Notes under the pieces: generated by a model
What the model was told of the DNA's origin: nothing
The model's input: the letters and a program-made list of their open reading frames with translations, nothing else
The model's database searches: none
Source: Vibrio sp. UBA2441
GTDB lineage: Bacteria; Pseudomonadota; Gammaproteobacteria; Enterobacterales; Vibrionaceae
Direction: 5' to 3'
Length of the DNA stretch: 34,497 bases
NCBI GenBank assembly: GCA_002342685.1
Contig: DDQN01000045.1
Span: forward strand, 4,887 to 39,383
Made by a program: the position numbers and the translations under genes
In this document: positions 24,619-32,577 of the stretch, piece after piece
Layout of the letters: every line of letters starts with the position of its first letter
How positions within the stretch are numbered: position 1 is the stretch's first letter

Positions 24619-24681
24619 CCCATAACCTATAGCCTATAGCCTATAACCCGTAACCCGTAACCCATAACCCGTAACCCATAA
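24619..24681 (-). repeat. Degenerate heptamer array (CCCRTAA/CCTATAR x9)
   Basis: Nine consecutive heptamers of three related types: CCCATAA, CCTATAG x2, CCTATAA, CCCGTAA x2, CCCATAA, CCCGTAA, CCCATAA. On the minus strand they read TTACGGG/TTATGGG, the same motif as the GGGTTAC repeat at the right edge. The last five units put G-triplets at 7-base intervals on that strand. Confidence 0.93.
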
Positions 24682-24708
24682 CCGATTTTTATACTATAGC
24701 GATTTTTC

Positions 24709-25680
24709 ATGTTCAATTTTTCTAGTTTTTATCAACTTATTGCGCAGGACCCTGTCTTGCAGCCATGGCTTAATACACTGCCTCAACAACTCACAGATTG
24801 GCAAAATGCGGATCATGGTGACTTTGAGCGTTGGCTTAAAGCGCTCAAAAAGATACCGACTAGTAAGCCTGACAATATTGAGCTGGCTAGCTCTGTTACG
24901 CTATCCAACAACCAGCCTCTGATTAGCGGTGAACAGAAAAAATTAGAAAACCTGCTCAAAACGTTTCATCCATGGCGAAAAGGCCCCTATACCCTTCACG
25001 ATATTCATATTGATACTGAATGGCGCTCTGACTGGAAATGGGATCGAGTACTGCCTCATATTTCTCCACTGAAAAACCGGACCATTTTAGATGTTGGCTG
25101 TGGCAACGGTTATCACATGTGGCGCATGTTAGGTGAAGGCGCTCGCTTATGTGTTGGTATTGACCCGGCCCACCTGTTTTTAATTCAGTTCGAGGCCATT
25201 CGAAAGTTGATGGGAGGCGATCAACGTGCTCACCTACTGCCATTAGGTATAGAACAGCTTCCTGAGCTTAAGGCTTTTGATACGGTATTCAGCATGGGGG
25301 TTCTTTACCACCGACGTTCACCACTTGATCACCTAATCCAGTTAAAGAACCAATTGGTTTCTGGTGGGGAGCTGGTACTGGAAACATTAGTTATAGACGG
25401 TGATGAAAACGCTGTTCTCGTGCCTGCAGGTAGATATGCGCAAATGCGTAATGTCTATTTCTTCCCTTCGGCTAAAGCACTCAAAGTATGGTTAGAAACG
25501 TGCGGTTTTGTCGATGTAAAAATTGTCGATGAAAATGTCACCACCACGGGTGAACAAAGAACAACAGATTGGATGACTCATAACTCTCTACCTGATTACC
25601 TGGATCCAACCGATCCAAGTAAAACCGTTGAAGGTTATCCAGCACCAAGACGAGCGGTACTCGTCGCGACAAAACCCTAA
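24709..25680 (+). CDS. cmoB: tRNA U34 carboxymethyltransferase
   Basis: Transfers the carboxymethyl group from carboxy-SAM to 5-hydroxyuridine-34 of tRNA, the step after CmoA. The SAM-binding loop ILDVGCGNGYHMWRM lies at about 126-140. Family blocks HPWRKGP, WRSDWKWDR, SMGVLYHRRSP and GYPAPRRAVLVA are all present. The 323 residues are normal. The ribosome binding site in front of ATG 24709 is poor, and the gene sits just 3' of a repeat array, so how it is translated or transcribed from cmoA is unclear. Confidence 0.96.
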   Translation: MFNFSSFYQLIAQDPVLQPWLNTLPQQLTDWQNADHGDFERWLKALKKIPTSKPDNIELASSVTLSNNQPLISGEQKKLENLLKTFHPWRKGPYTLHDIHIDTEWRSDWKWDRVLPHISPLKNRTILDVGCGNGYHMWRMLGEGARLCVGIDPAHLFLIQFEAIRKLMGGDQRAHLLPLGIEQLPELKAFDTVFSMGVLYHRRSPLDHLIQLKNQLVSGGELVLETLVIDGDENAVLVPAGRYAQMRNVYFFPSAKALKVWLETCGFVDVKIVDENVTTTGEQRTTDWMTHNSLPDYLDPTDPSKTVEGYPAPRRAVLVATKP

Positions 25681-25715
25681 CATAACGCCTGAATTATGAC
25701 TAAATGCTGACATTT

Positions 25716-25738
25716 GGGTGCTTCTCGCACCCTTTTTT
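25716..25738 (+). terminator. Rho-independent terminator of cmoAB
   Basis: Perfect stem GGGTGC (25716-25721) / GCACCC (25727-25732) with a 5-base loop, followed by six T residues, 35 bases after the cmoB stop. Confidence 0.92.
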
Positions 25739-25801
25739 GTTGGTTAAAATCCTTGGATTACAAGCTACTTCTAATGCCTATCCACAGGACAACTAAAGCT
25801 A

Positions 25802-26572
25802 ATGCGAAATATCGCCACTTCTATTTTACTCGTTACCTTTTTATCCGGGTGCGCGCTAACGTCAAACCAAGAACAAATTACTGCAACCCAATCGGCAATA
25901 CTGCAATCAGAAAATAATATTAATCAGAAACTATCTAATCTCGAATCCAGTTTAAGCAATCAAAATGACTATATTGAAAGCTTGGAATCAGAAATGCTCT
26001 CCTTACAAGGTGATATTCAACACTTGAAAAATAAACCTACGTTTAAAATGTCAGCTTTCAAAAACAGTCCAAAAGAACAACCTGTTGAGAAGAATACCCA
26101 TTTTAACATCCCCAAGAATGCTAACTTTCAAAACCTAGTAATCCTTGGAGAAATAGAGTCGGTGAGTGTAGACACCTTATCGCAGCGATTTGACGCAAGA
26201 ATTGATACAGGTGCAGAAACCTCTTCACTCAACGCAGTAGATATTCAAGAGTTTGAAAGAGATGGACAAAAATGGGTCAAATTCCACTTATCCGACAAAA
26301 AAATAGCAAGTGAACAACAGGTTTGGATAAAAGCACCGATTCTGCGCTACGCAAAAATCCGCCAATCATCTTCTCCGTCCACAGAAAAGCGTGCCGTGGT
26401 AGAACTGTGGGTAACGTTGGGGGACATCCATGAAAAAGCGCAATTTACTTTGGCAGATCGCTCCCAAATGAGCCACGCTATTTTACTGGGAAGAGAGTTT
26501 ATTCAAGACATTGCTTTAGTCGATGTCAGTAAAAAACACCTTCACACAGAATCAACTAAAAAAATACAATAA
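25802..26572 (+). CDS. Lipoprotein with retropepsin-like (putative ATP-dependent zinc protease, DUF785-type) domain
   Basis: First gene of a three-gene cassette. The lipobox LSGC puts the lipidated cysteine at residue 17. Residues 25-78 form a probable coiled coil, then a linker. The C-terminal domain (about 110-245) carries DARIDTGAETSSLNA with the Asp-Thr-Gly of aspartic proteases at 135-137, and the late block ILLGREFIQDIALVDV. The family was historically labelled putative ATP-dependent zinc protease, but the DTG motif and fold prediction favour a retropepsin-like peptidase; no zinc motif is visible. Its substrate is unknown. It probably sits in the periplasm on a membrane. ATG 25802 has only a weak ribosome binding site. 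Confidence 0.82.
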   Translation: MRNIATSILLVTFLSGCALTSNQEQITATQSAILQSENNINQKLSNLESSLSNQNDYIESLESEMLSLQGDIQHLKNKPTFKMSAFKNSPKEQPVEKNTHFNIPKNANFQNLVILGEIESVSVDTLSQRFDARIDTGAETSSLNAVDIQEFERDGQKWVKFHLSDKKIASEQQVWIKAPILRYAKIRQSSSPSTEKRAVVELWVTLGDIHEKAQFTLADRSQMSHAILLGREFIQDIALVDVSKKHLHTESTKKIQ

Positions 26573-26591
26573 TTCTAATACCATTAGAATT
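26571..26591 (+). promoter_or_regulatory. Hairpin between cassette genes 1 and 2
   Basis: Perfect 9-bp inverted repeat AATTCTAAT / ATTAGAATT with a 3-base loop. It starts inside the stop codon of the lipoprotein gene and ends just before the AAGGA of the next gene. It has no T run, so an mRNA stability or translation element is more likely than a terminator. Confidence 0.5.
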
Positions 26592-26601
26592 AAGGATATT
26601 T

Positions 26602-28110
26602 ATGACTTCCAGAGTTCCTTTTTATTTTCTTATCGCCATGTTAGTTGTCGCGGGTATTTCATTAAGTTTCACTCGTCACGAAAACTACGGAGTTCCATGG
26701 ACTCCGGGAGAAAAACGCCAAGTATGGGATATTGAGGCCCGGATAGAATTTAACGGTATTGGGGAACCTGCTAAGGTATCGTTAGCGGCCCCTAATACAC
26801 AAGCTGGCTATACTCTGATTAATGAATCAGCATCTTCTTCAGGTTACGGCATTTCATACGTAAACTCTGAAGCAGGTCGTCGAGCCGAATGGTCAATAAG
26901 ACAAGCTAATGGCCCGCAAACTATCTATTATAAGACTCAGTTTTTAGCTGATGACCAAGCTAAGGTTGACCCGATCCCACCTTCCGATAAGCCATTGATA
27001 AAACCCACGTTTGATGGACCACAAGAAGCCGCTGTTATATCCATCGTAAAGCAAGCTTCGGAGCGCTCTGCTGACGATACCACTTTTACCAGAGAGCTGA
27101 TCAAAGCACTCAACGATGATGATAGCCAGAATGCGGCATTGCTTTTGGATGACATGAGCATAGCAAAAACAGTATCGCGCCTGCTTTCCTATGCTGGTAT
27201 TGCGAATAAAACCGTTGGCGTAATATCACTGGAAGATGGCCGACGACGACAGAACACAACCCAAATGGTCCAAGTATGGAACGGGAGTAACTGGATACTT
27301 TTCGATCCTAATTCCGGTATCCAAGGCAAGGCGGAAAACGCGTTAGTTTGGGACGAGTCAAATGTCTCCTTATTGGACGTTATTGGGGGCAAAAACAGTC
27401 AGGTTCATTTCTCTATGATCGCTCAGGATATTTCGCCACAATCTGCAACAGAAAGTAAGATTGATGCTGATAACCTAATCAATTTTTCAATTCACAGCCT
27501 GCCACTGGAAGAGCAAGCGATGTTTAAAACCATCATGCTAATCCCTATTGGGGCACTAATCGTCGTCTTTCTTCGTGTCATTATTGGGCTTAAAACGTCA
27601 GGAACTTTCATGCCCGTATTAATCGCCGTTGCGTTTGTTCAAACGCAATTGCTCACTGGCATCGTTGGCTTCTTGCTGATAGTTGGTACGGGGCTGATCA
27701 TCCGCAGCTACTTATCTAAGTTGAATTTGCTCCTTGTAGCCCGAATATCAGCCGTCATTATTACAGTGATACTCATTATCTCCGTATTTACTGTCGTGGC
27801 TTTTCGAATTGGACTCACCGAAGGACTAAGTATCACCTTTTTCCCTATGATTATTTTGTCCTGGACGATTGAACGAATGTCCATTCTTTGGGAGGAAGAA
27901 GGTGCAAAAGAGGTTGTTGTTCAGGGAGGAGGCTCTTTACTAACGGCTGTCATCGTTTATCTGGCTATGACAAACGGGTTTATTCAGCACCTGACGTTCA
28001 ACTTTATCGGAATTCAACTGATCATTCTGGCCGCCATTTTGTTATTGGGCAACTACACCGGTTATCGCCTGACAGAGCTGCGTCGATTTAAACCTTTAGC
28101 GGAGGGTTGA
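26602..28110 (+). CDS. Inactive transglutaminase domain fused to seven transmembrane helices
   Basis: Second gene of the cassette. An N-terminal membrane anchor (about 6-22) is followed by a large, probably periplasmic part with a transglutaminase-like fold (about 150-260). The expected catalytic Cys is absent at the helix (AALLLDDMSIAKTVSRLL). The His position reads TQMVQVWNG, and only the Asp-like FDPNSG remains, so it looks catalytically dead. From about residue 308 come seven hydrophobic segments, beginning TIMLIPIGALIVVF and ending LIILAAILLLGNYTGYRL. This matches the known family of inactive transglutaminase plus 7TM proteins. AAGGA precedes ATG 26602. A scaffold or peptide-binding role is inference. 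Confidence 0.85.
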   Translation: MTSRVPFYFLIAMLVVAGISLSFTRHENYGVPWTPGEKRQVWDIEARIEFNGIGEPAKVSLAAPNTQAGYTLINESASSSGYGISYVNSEAGRRAEWSIRQANGPQTIYYKTQFLADDQAKVDPIPPSDKPLIKPTFDGPQEAAVISIVKQASERSADDTTFTRELIKALNDDDSQNAALLLDDMSIAKTVSRLLSYAGIANKTVGVISLEDGRRRQNTTQMVQVWNGSNWILFDPNSGIQGKAENALVWDESNVSLLDVIGGKNSQVHFSMIAQDISPQSATESKIDADNLINFSIHSLPLEEQAMFKTIMLIPIGALIVVFLRVIIGLKTSGTFMPVLIAVAFVQTQLLTGIVGFLLIVGTGLIIRSYLSKLNLLLVARISAVIITVILIISVFTVVAFRIGLTEGLSITFFPMIILSWTIERMSILWEEEGAKEVVVQGGGSLLTAVIVYLAMTNGFIQHLTFNFIGIQLIILAAILLLGNYTGYRLTELRRFKPLAEG

Positions 28111-28114
28111 GCCT

Positions 28115-29080
28115 ATGCTAGGAAGTTTTATCTCCCCTTTTAAATTAAGGGATAAAGGCATTATGGGTATGAACCAAAGAAACCACAGCTATATAGGTCG
28201 ATACAATGACCGTTCAAAATACCCATTGGTTGACGATAAATTAAAAACCAAGATCATTGCGGAGCGAGCCGGTGCGACAGTACCAAAACTTATTGGCGTA
28301 ATAAGCCATCAAGCAGAGGTTAAGCAGGTACACGCGATGGTCAAAACATGGCCGGGGTTTGTCATTAAACCTGCTCAGGGAAGTGGAGGAAAAGGGATCC
28401 TGGTCATTATTTCTCACAAAGATGGGGTTTATACCAAGCCGTCAGGTGCAACGATCAATGAACAAGATGTCGAACGGCATATCAGTAATACGCTAGCGGG
28501 TTTATTCTCTCTTGGAGGAAAAAATGATGTTGCCGTTGTGGAAAACCTGATTAAGTTTGATGACTGTTTTGAAGGTTTTAGCTATGAAGGCGTGCCAGAC
28601 GTACGAATAATCGTATTTAAAGGTTATCCGGTCATGGCAATGATGCGTTTATCAACATCCGCATCCGATGGAAAAGCAAATCTTCATCAGGGCGCTGTTG
28701 GTGTCGGTGTTGACATTGCGTCAGGTAAAGCCGTTCGTGCGGTTCAGTTTGATCGCCCTATCGAGCTTCATCCTGATACTGGTAAAAGTTTGCTTACGCT
28801 AAAGGTGCCTCATTGGAATAAGTTGCTCACATTAGCCGCCAGTTCTTGGGAAATGACAGGATTAGGTTATATGGGAACAGATATGGTGTTAGACAAAGAA
28901 GAAGGCCCTATGGTTCTGGAACTAAACGCCAGACCCGGGCTGGCAATACAAATTGCCAACGGGTGTGGTCTACTACCTCGATTGCAACATATTGAAAACT
29001 TAGGTATTCCGGCAGAGTATCCAAAACCCGCAGAACGAGTCGCGTATGCAGCCAAACAATTTGGAGTGGTTGGGGTCTGA
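28115..29080 (+). CDS. ATP-grasp alpha-L-glutamate ligase-like protein
   Basis: Third gene of the cassette, with GGAGG located inside the end of the previous gene, 5 bases after its stop. Soluble ATP-grasp enzyme: FVIKPAQGSGGKGILVI (82-98) holds the nucleotide-binding lysine (K85) and glycine-rich loop, DVRIIVFKGYPVMAMMR the next strand pair, and MVLELNARPGLAIQIANGCG the magnesium-binding Glu/Asn. It is related to RimK-type ligases that form amide bonds with amino acids. The acceptor is unknown. The 321 residues are complete. Convergent with tdk; the stop codon lies in a palindrome. Confidence 0.87.
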   Translation: MLGSFISPFKLRDKGIMGMNQRNHSYIGRYNDRSKYPLVDDKLKTKIIAERAGATVPKLIGVISHQAEVKQVHAMVKTWPGFVIKPAQGSGGKGILVIISHKDGVYTKPSGATINEQDVERHISNTLAGLFSLGGKNDVAVVENLIKFDDCFEGFSYEGVPDVRIIVFKGYPVMAMMRLSTSASDGKANLHQGAVGVGVDIASGKAVRAVQFDRPIELHPDTGKSLLTLKVPHWNKLLTLAASSWEMTGLGYMGTDMVLDKEEGPMVLELNARPGLAIQIANGCGLLPRLQHIENLGIPAEYPKPAERVAYAAKQFGVVGV

Positions 29081-29086
29081 CCCCAA
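29070..29086. repeat. Palindrome over the ligase stop codon
   Basis: TTGGGGT (29070-29076) / ACCCCAA (29080-29086) with a CTG loop; the TGA stop is part of it. It lies between the convergent ligase and tdk genes with no T run, so it may act as a short bidirectional stop or be a dispersed repeat. Confidence 0.6.
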
Positions 29087-29091
29087 TCTCA

Positions 29092-29670
29092 CTATTTACC
29101 TAGCGCTTCTTTGTAATGTTGACGGCAAACAGAGACGTATCTGTCGTTTCCGCCTATTGCAACTTGATCGCCCTCTGAGATGGGGGTTCCATTCTCGTCA
29201 GTACGGATAACCATGTTCGCTTTACGGCCACAATGGCAAATTGTTTTCAGTTCAACCAACTTATCTGCCCAAGAAAGCAGATATTTACTTCCTTCAAATA
29301 GCTCCCCTAAGAAGTCAGTTCGTAAGCCATAACAGAGTACAGGAATATGTAATTTATCAACCACTTCAGATAACTGATACACTTGTTCTCTGGACAAAAA
29401 CTGACACTCGTCCACTAAAATACAGTGTAATTTATCTTGCTTATTTAGCTTATCAACCTCTGCATAAAGGTCGGTATCCAAACGATAAAGATGCGCGTCT
29501 GATTGTAGGCCAATACGAGAACTAACCTTCCCAACCCCATAGCGATCATCAAGTGCTGCGGTAAAAATGACCGGATTCATACCGCGTTCTTGGTAGTTAA
29601 ATGAAGATTGTAAAAGTGTCGTGGACTTACCCGCATTCATAGACGAGTAATAAAAATACATTTGTGCCAT
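29092..29670 (-). CDS. tdk: Thymidine kinase
   Basis: Type II (TK1-like) enzyme of deoxynucleoside salvage that phosphorylates thymidine to dTMP. The P-loop SSMNAGKST is at the N-terminus, and the catalytic Glu lies in ILVDECQFLS. Zinc ligands are in CHCGRKA and CRQH near the C-terminus, with the thymidine-binding lasso GGNDRYVSVC. The 192 residues are normal. Appears to be a single-gene unit. Confidence 0.96.
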   Translation of the reverse strand: MAQMYFYYSSMNAGKSTTLLQSSFNYQERGMNPVIFTAALDDRYGVGKVSSRIGLQSDAHLYRLDTDLYAEVDKLNKQDKLHCILVDECQFLSREQVYQLSEVVDKLHIPVLCYGLRTDFLGELFEGSKYLLSWADKLVELKTICHCGRKANMVIRTDENGTPISEGDQVAIGGNDRYVSVCRQHYKEALGK

Positions 29671-29711
29671 AGAGTTTGTCTCAGTGTTCCCTGATTTTAA
29701 ATTCTTAAAGT

Positions 29712-29744
29712 AGAAGTGTTAGACATTTCTATTCTAACACTTCT
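29712..29744 (-). terminator. Hairpin terminator after cysS
   Basis: Perfect 12-bp stem AGAAGTGTTAGA (29712-29723) / TCTAACACTTCT (29733-29744) with a 9-base loop, 11 bases past the cysS stop. The minus-strand tail (ACTTTAAG) is weak. Confidence 0.65.
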
Positions 29745-29755
29745 TCGCTTTGGGT

Positions 29756-31135
29756 TTAGCCGCGTCTCCAGATAGTCCCTTCAGCACTATCTTCCAGCAC
29801 AATGCCCATTTCGGTCAGCTTATTACGTGCCATATCTGCATTGGCCCAATCTTTGGCAGCACGAGAATCGTTACGTAACTTAATTAATGCTTCGATCTCT
29901 GCCACTTCATCATTGCCAGAACCACCTTGCAAAAATGACTCGGGGTCTTGATGCAAAATTCCGATAACGTCTGCCAATTCGCGCATTAATGCTCCCAATT
30001 GTGAAGCAAGCTGTACGTCTTCATTTTTTAGGCGGTTTATCTCTCGGGTCATTTCGAATAACACAGAATAAGCTTCTGGGGTATTGAAATCATCATTCAT
30101 TGCTTCGCTAAAGCGTCTTACATAGTGCTCATCACCCGCTGCTTCAGCTGAAGAATCCAGCCCACGCAAAGCGGTATACAAACGCTCTAACGAAGAACGC
30201 GCTTGATTAAGATTCTCTTCACTGTAGTTCAACTGACTGCGGTAGTGACCTGACATTAAGAAATAGCGAACCGTCTCCGCATCGTAATGCTTTAATACAT
30301 CACGAATGGTGAAAAAGTTACCCAATGATTTCGACATTTTTTCTTTGTCGATCATTACCATACCACTATGCATCCAGGTATTTACATATTGCGTATCATG
30401 GGCGCAGCATGATTGTGCAATTTCATTCTCATGGTGAGGAAACTGTAAATCTGAACCGCCACCATGAATATCAAAGTGATTGCCCAAAATCGCAGAGTTC
30501 ATAGCAGAACATTCAATATGCCAACCTGGACGACCCGGCCCCCATGGAGATTCCCATGTAGGTTCGCCTGGCTTAGACATTTTCCACAATACAAAGTCCA
30601 AAGGGCTACGCTTAGCACTTTCGACGTCAACTCGCGCACCAGCCTGAAGCTGATCCAAATCTTGTTTGGACAATTTGCCGTAATCATCAAATTTATTCAC
30701 TTCAAACATCACATCGCCGTTTTCCGCAACGTAGGCAAAACCTCGCTCAATCAAACGCTGAACAAGTTCTACAATTTCAGGAATAAAATGCGTCGCTCTT
30801 GGCTCTAAGTCCGGACGTTTCATATTCAGCGAATCAAAATCCTGATACATATCCTGGATTAATCGCTCTGTTAATGAATCACAGCTTTCGTTATTCTCTG
30901 CCGCACGTTTAATAATCTTGTCATCGATATCAGTGATATTACGTACAAAATTTAAGTCGTAGCCCAGAAAACGTAAGTAGCGGGAAACAACATCAAAAGA
31001 GACAAACGTACGACCATGACCAATATGACAGAGATCATAAATGGTTACCCCACAAACGTACATGCCGACCTTGCCAGCAGTGATTGGTTTGAATTCCTCT
31101 TTTTGTCGGGTAAGTGTGTTATATATTTTTAGCAT
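29756..31135 (-). CDS. cysS: Cysteine--tRNA ligase
   Basis: Class I aminoacyl-tRNA synthetase charging tRNA-Cys. HIGH is at residues 37-40 (YDLCHIGHGRTF), and KMSKS is seen in IDKEKMSKSLGNFF. Zinc ligands for cysteine recognition fit C28 (YVCGVT), the Cys of WHIECSAMN, and the histidines of LQFPHHENE. The 459 residues are complete. Divergent from ppiB. Confidence 0.97.
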   Translation of the reverse strand: MLKIYNTLTRQKEEFKPITAGKVGMYVCGVTIYDLCHIGHGRTFVSFDVVSRYLRFLGYDLNFVRNITDIDDKIIKRAAENNESCDSLTERLIQDMYQDFDSLNMKRPDLEPRATHFIPEIVELVQRLIERGFAYVAENGDVMFEVNKFDDYGKLSKQDLDQLQAGARVDVESAKRSPLDFVLWKMSKPGEPTWESPWGPGRPGWHIECSAMNSAILGNHFDIHGGGSDLQFPHHENEIAQSCCAHDTQYVNTWMHSGMVMIDKEKMSKSLGNFFTIRDVLKHYDAETVRYFLMSGHYRSQLNYSEENLNQARSSLERLYTALRGLDSSAEAAGDEHYVRRFSEAMNDDFNTPEAYSVLFEMTREINRLKNEDVQLASQLGALMRELADVIGILHQDPESFLQGGSGNDEVAEIEALIKLRNDSRAAKDWANADMARNKLTEMGIVLEDSAEGTIWRRG

Positions 31136-31240
31136 GATCTCAATCTAATCTTAAATGGCCTAAAACAGAGCAAGAGTATAACAATTCCCGTTGATTTAGG
31201 TAATACTTGTCTTATCAATCCGTTGAAATTAGCGAGATGG

Positions 31241-31268
31241 TTGATTGTCTGTCAACTTCCGTTAGAAT
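31241..31268 (+). promoter_or_regulatory. Candidate promoter of ppiB
   Basis: TTGATT (31241-31246), a 16-base spacer, then TAGAAT (31263-31268). A transcript from about 31275 would have a leader of some 30 bases. It lies within the longer open frame upstream of ppiB, supporting the shorter start. Confidence 0.55.
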
Positions 31269-31305
31269 TCGACCCTCAGATCAAAACTATAGAAAGGTAA
31301 ACATC

Positions 31306-31800
31306 ATGATCATTCTTCACACAAATTTTGGTGATATCAAAGTTCAGCTTAACGAAGAAAAAGCCCCAGAAACAAGTGCAAACTTTTTACAATACTGCCG
31401 CGATGGCTTTTACAACGACACTCTGTTTCACCGTGTAATCGATGGATTCATGATCCAAGGTGGTGGAATGACTTCTGGTTTGAAAGAAAAAACCAGCCGC
31501 GCATCCATCAAAAATGAAGCAAACAACGGTCTTAGCAATAAAGTAGGCACGTTAGCGATGGCGCGTACTATGGAACCACATTCTGCTAGCTCTCAGTTCT
31601 TCATTAATGTAAGCAACAACACTTTCCTTGATTTCAAATCTGAAAGCATGGACGGTTGGGGTTACTGTGTTTTTGCCGAAGTGGTTGAAGGCATGGATAT
31701 TGTGGAAAAAATCAAAGGTGTTAGCACTGGTTCTATGGGCATGCATCAAGATGTGCCTCTTGAAGAAGTTCTTATCACTGGCACCACTATCGAAGATTAA
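31306..31800 (+). CDS. ppiB: Peptidyl-prolyl cis-trans isomerase B (cyclophilin)
   Basis: Cytosolic cyclophilin-type prolyl isomerase. Active-site blocks FHRVIDGFMIQGGGM and SASSQFFINVSNNTFLDF are intact. I start at ATG 31306 behind AAAGGT (164 residues, the usual PpiB length). The frame opens 99 bases earlier, but that stretch contains the promoter and has no family match. No signal peptide, which distinguishes it from periplasmic PpiA. Confidence 0.95.
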   Translation: MIILHTNFGDIKVQLNEEKAPETSANFLQYCRDGFYNDTLFHRVIDGFMIQGGGMTSGLKEKTSRASIKNEANNGLSNKVGTLAMARTMEPHSASSQFFINVSNNTFLDFKSESMDGWGYCVFAEVVEGMDIVEKIKGVSTGSMGMHQDVPLEEVLITGTTIED

Positions 31801-31809
31801 ATGACAATA

Positions 31810-31829
31810 GGGAGCTTAGGCTCCCTTTT
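31810..31829 (+). terminator. Short terminator between ppiB and lpxH
   Basis: Perfect 6-bp stem GGGAGC (31810-31815) / GCTCCC (31820-31825) with a TTAG loop, followed by TTTT. It ends only 7 bases before the lpxH start codon and occupies the place of its ribosome binding site. Confidence 0.7.
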
Positions 31830-31836
31830 ATAAATT

Positions 31837-32577
31837 ATGACTACACTATTTATTTCAGATCTACACCTTACCCCTTCCCGTCCTGACATCACGGAGTGTT
31901 TTCTTCATTTTATGCAAAATGAAGCGATCAATGCAGATGCACTTTACGTGCTTGGCGATTTATTTGAATTCTGGATTGGTGATGATGATAACAGCCCTTT
32001 TAATCAATCGATTAAAGCGGCGTTTAAACAGCTGTCTCAATCAGGTGTTCCCTGCTTTTTTATTCAAGGCAATAGAGACTTCCTGATCGGCAAACGTTTC
32101 GAAAAAGAAACGGGCATGACGCTGCTAAATGAGACCAGCGTTATTGATCTATATGGTCAAAAAGCCGTGATTTTACATGGCGACACGTTATGTACCGACG
32201 ATCACAAATACCAAACGTACAGAGAAAAGGTTCATCAGCCCTGGTTGCAATTTGTATACAAAAGTCTGCCGCTGTTTGTTAAGAAAAAAATTGTCTCAAA
32301 AGTTCAAAGCGACATCAGTGTGGACAAGCAGCAAAAGTCGCTCGACATTATGGATGTTAATCAAGCTGAAGTGGAGCGAGTAATGCTACAACATGGCACA
32401 AACCTTATGATCCACGGTCACACGCATCGCCCCGACATCCATCATTTTTCAACCGATAGCGGTAACAATACTCGCATTGTATTAGGTGACTGGTATAGGC
32501 ATGGTTCGGTACTTTCTTTTTCAGAAGGCTCATATGAGCTAGAGAGCCGAGCATTTATTAATGCTGGTATTTATTAA
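31837..32577 (+). CDS. lpxH: UDP-2,3-diacylglucosamine diphosphatase
   Basis: Lipid A biosynthesis enzyme that hydrolyses UDP-2,3-diacylglucosamine to lipid X at the inner face of the inner membrane. Calcineurin-type metallophosphatase motifs are all present: FISDLHL (D8, H10), VLGDLFEFWIGDD, QGNRDFLIG, ILHGD and MIHGHTHRP. The 246 residues are normal. No ribosome binding site is visible because a terminator hairpin takes that position. The 3' end lies in a 16-bp tandem duplication that supplies the present stop codon. Confidence 0.96.
   Translation: MTTLFISDLHLTPSRPDITECFLHFMQNEAINADALYVLGDLFEFWIGDDDNSPFNQSIKAAFKQLSQSGVPCFFIQGNRDFLIGKRFEKETGMTLLNETSVIDLYGQKAVILHGDTLCTDDHKYQTYREKVHQPWLQFVYKSLPLFVKKKIVSKVQSDISVDKQQKSLDIMDVNQAEVERVMLQHGTNLMIHGHTHRPDIHHFSTDSGNNTRIVLGDWYRHGSVLSFSEGSYELESRAFINAGIY

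Noticed and set aside
24572..24681. CRISPR-like repeat array
   Set aside because: The units are contiguous heptamers with no spacers and no cas genes nearby.
25802..29080. Cassette as a recently acquired mobile island
   Set aside because: No integrase, transposase, tRNA target or flanking direct repeats, and base composition looks like its neighbours by eye.
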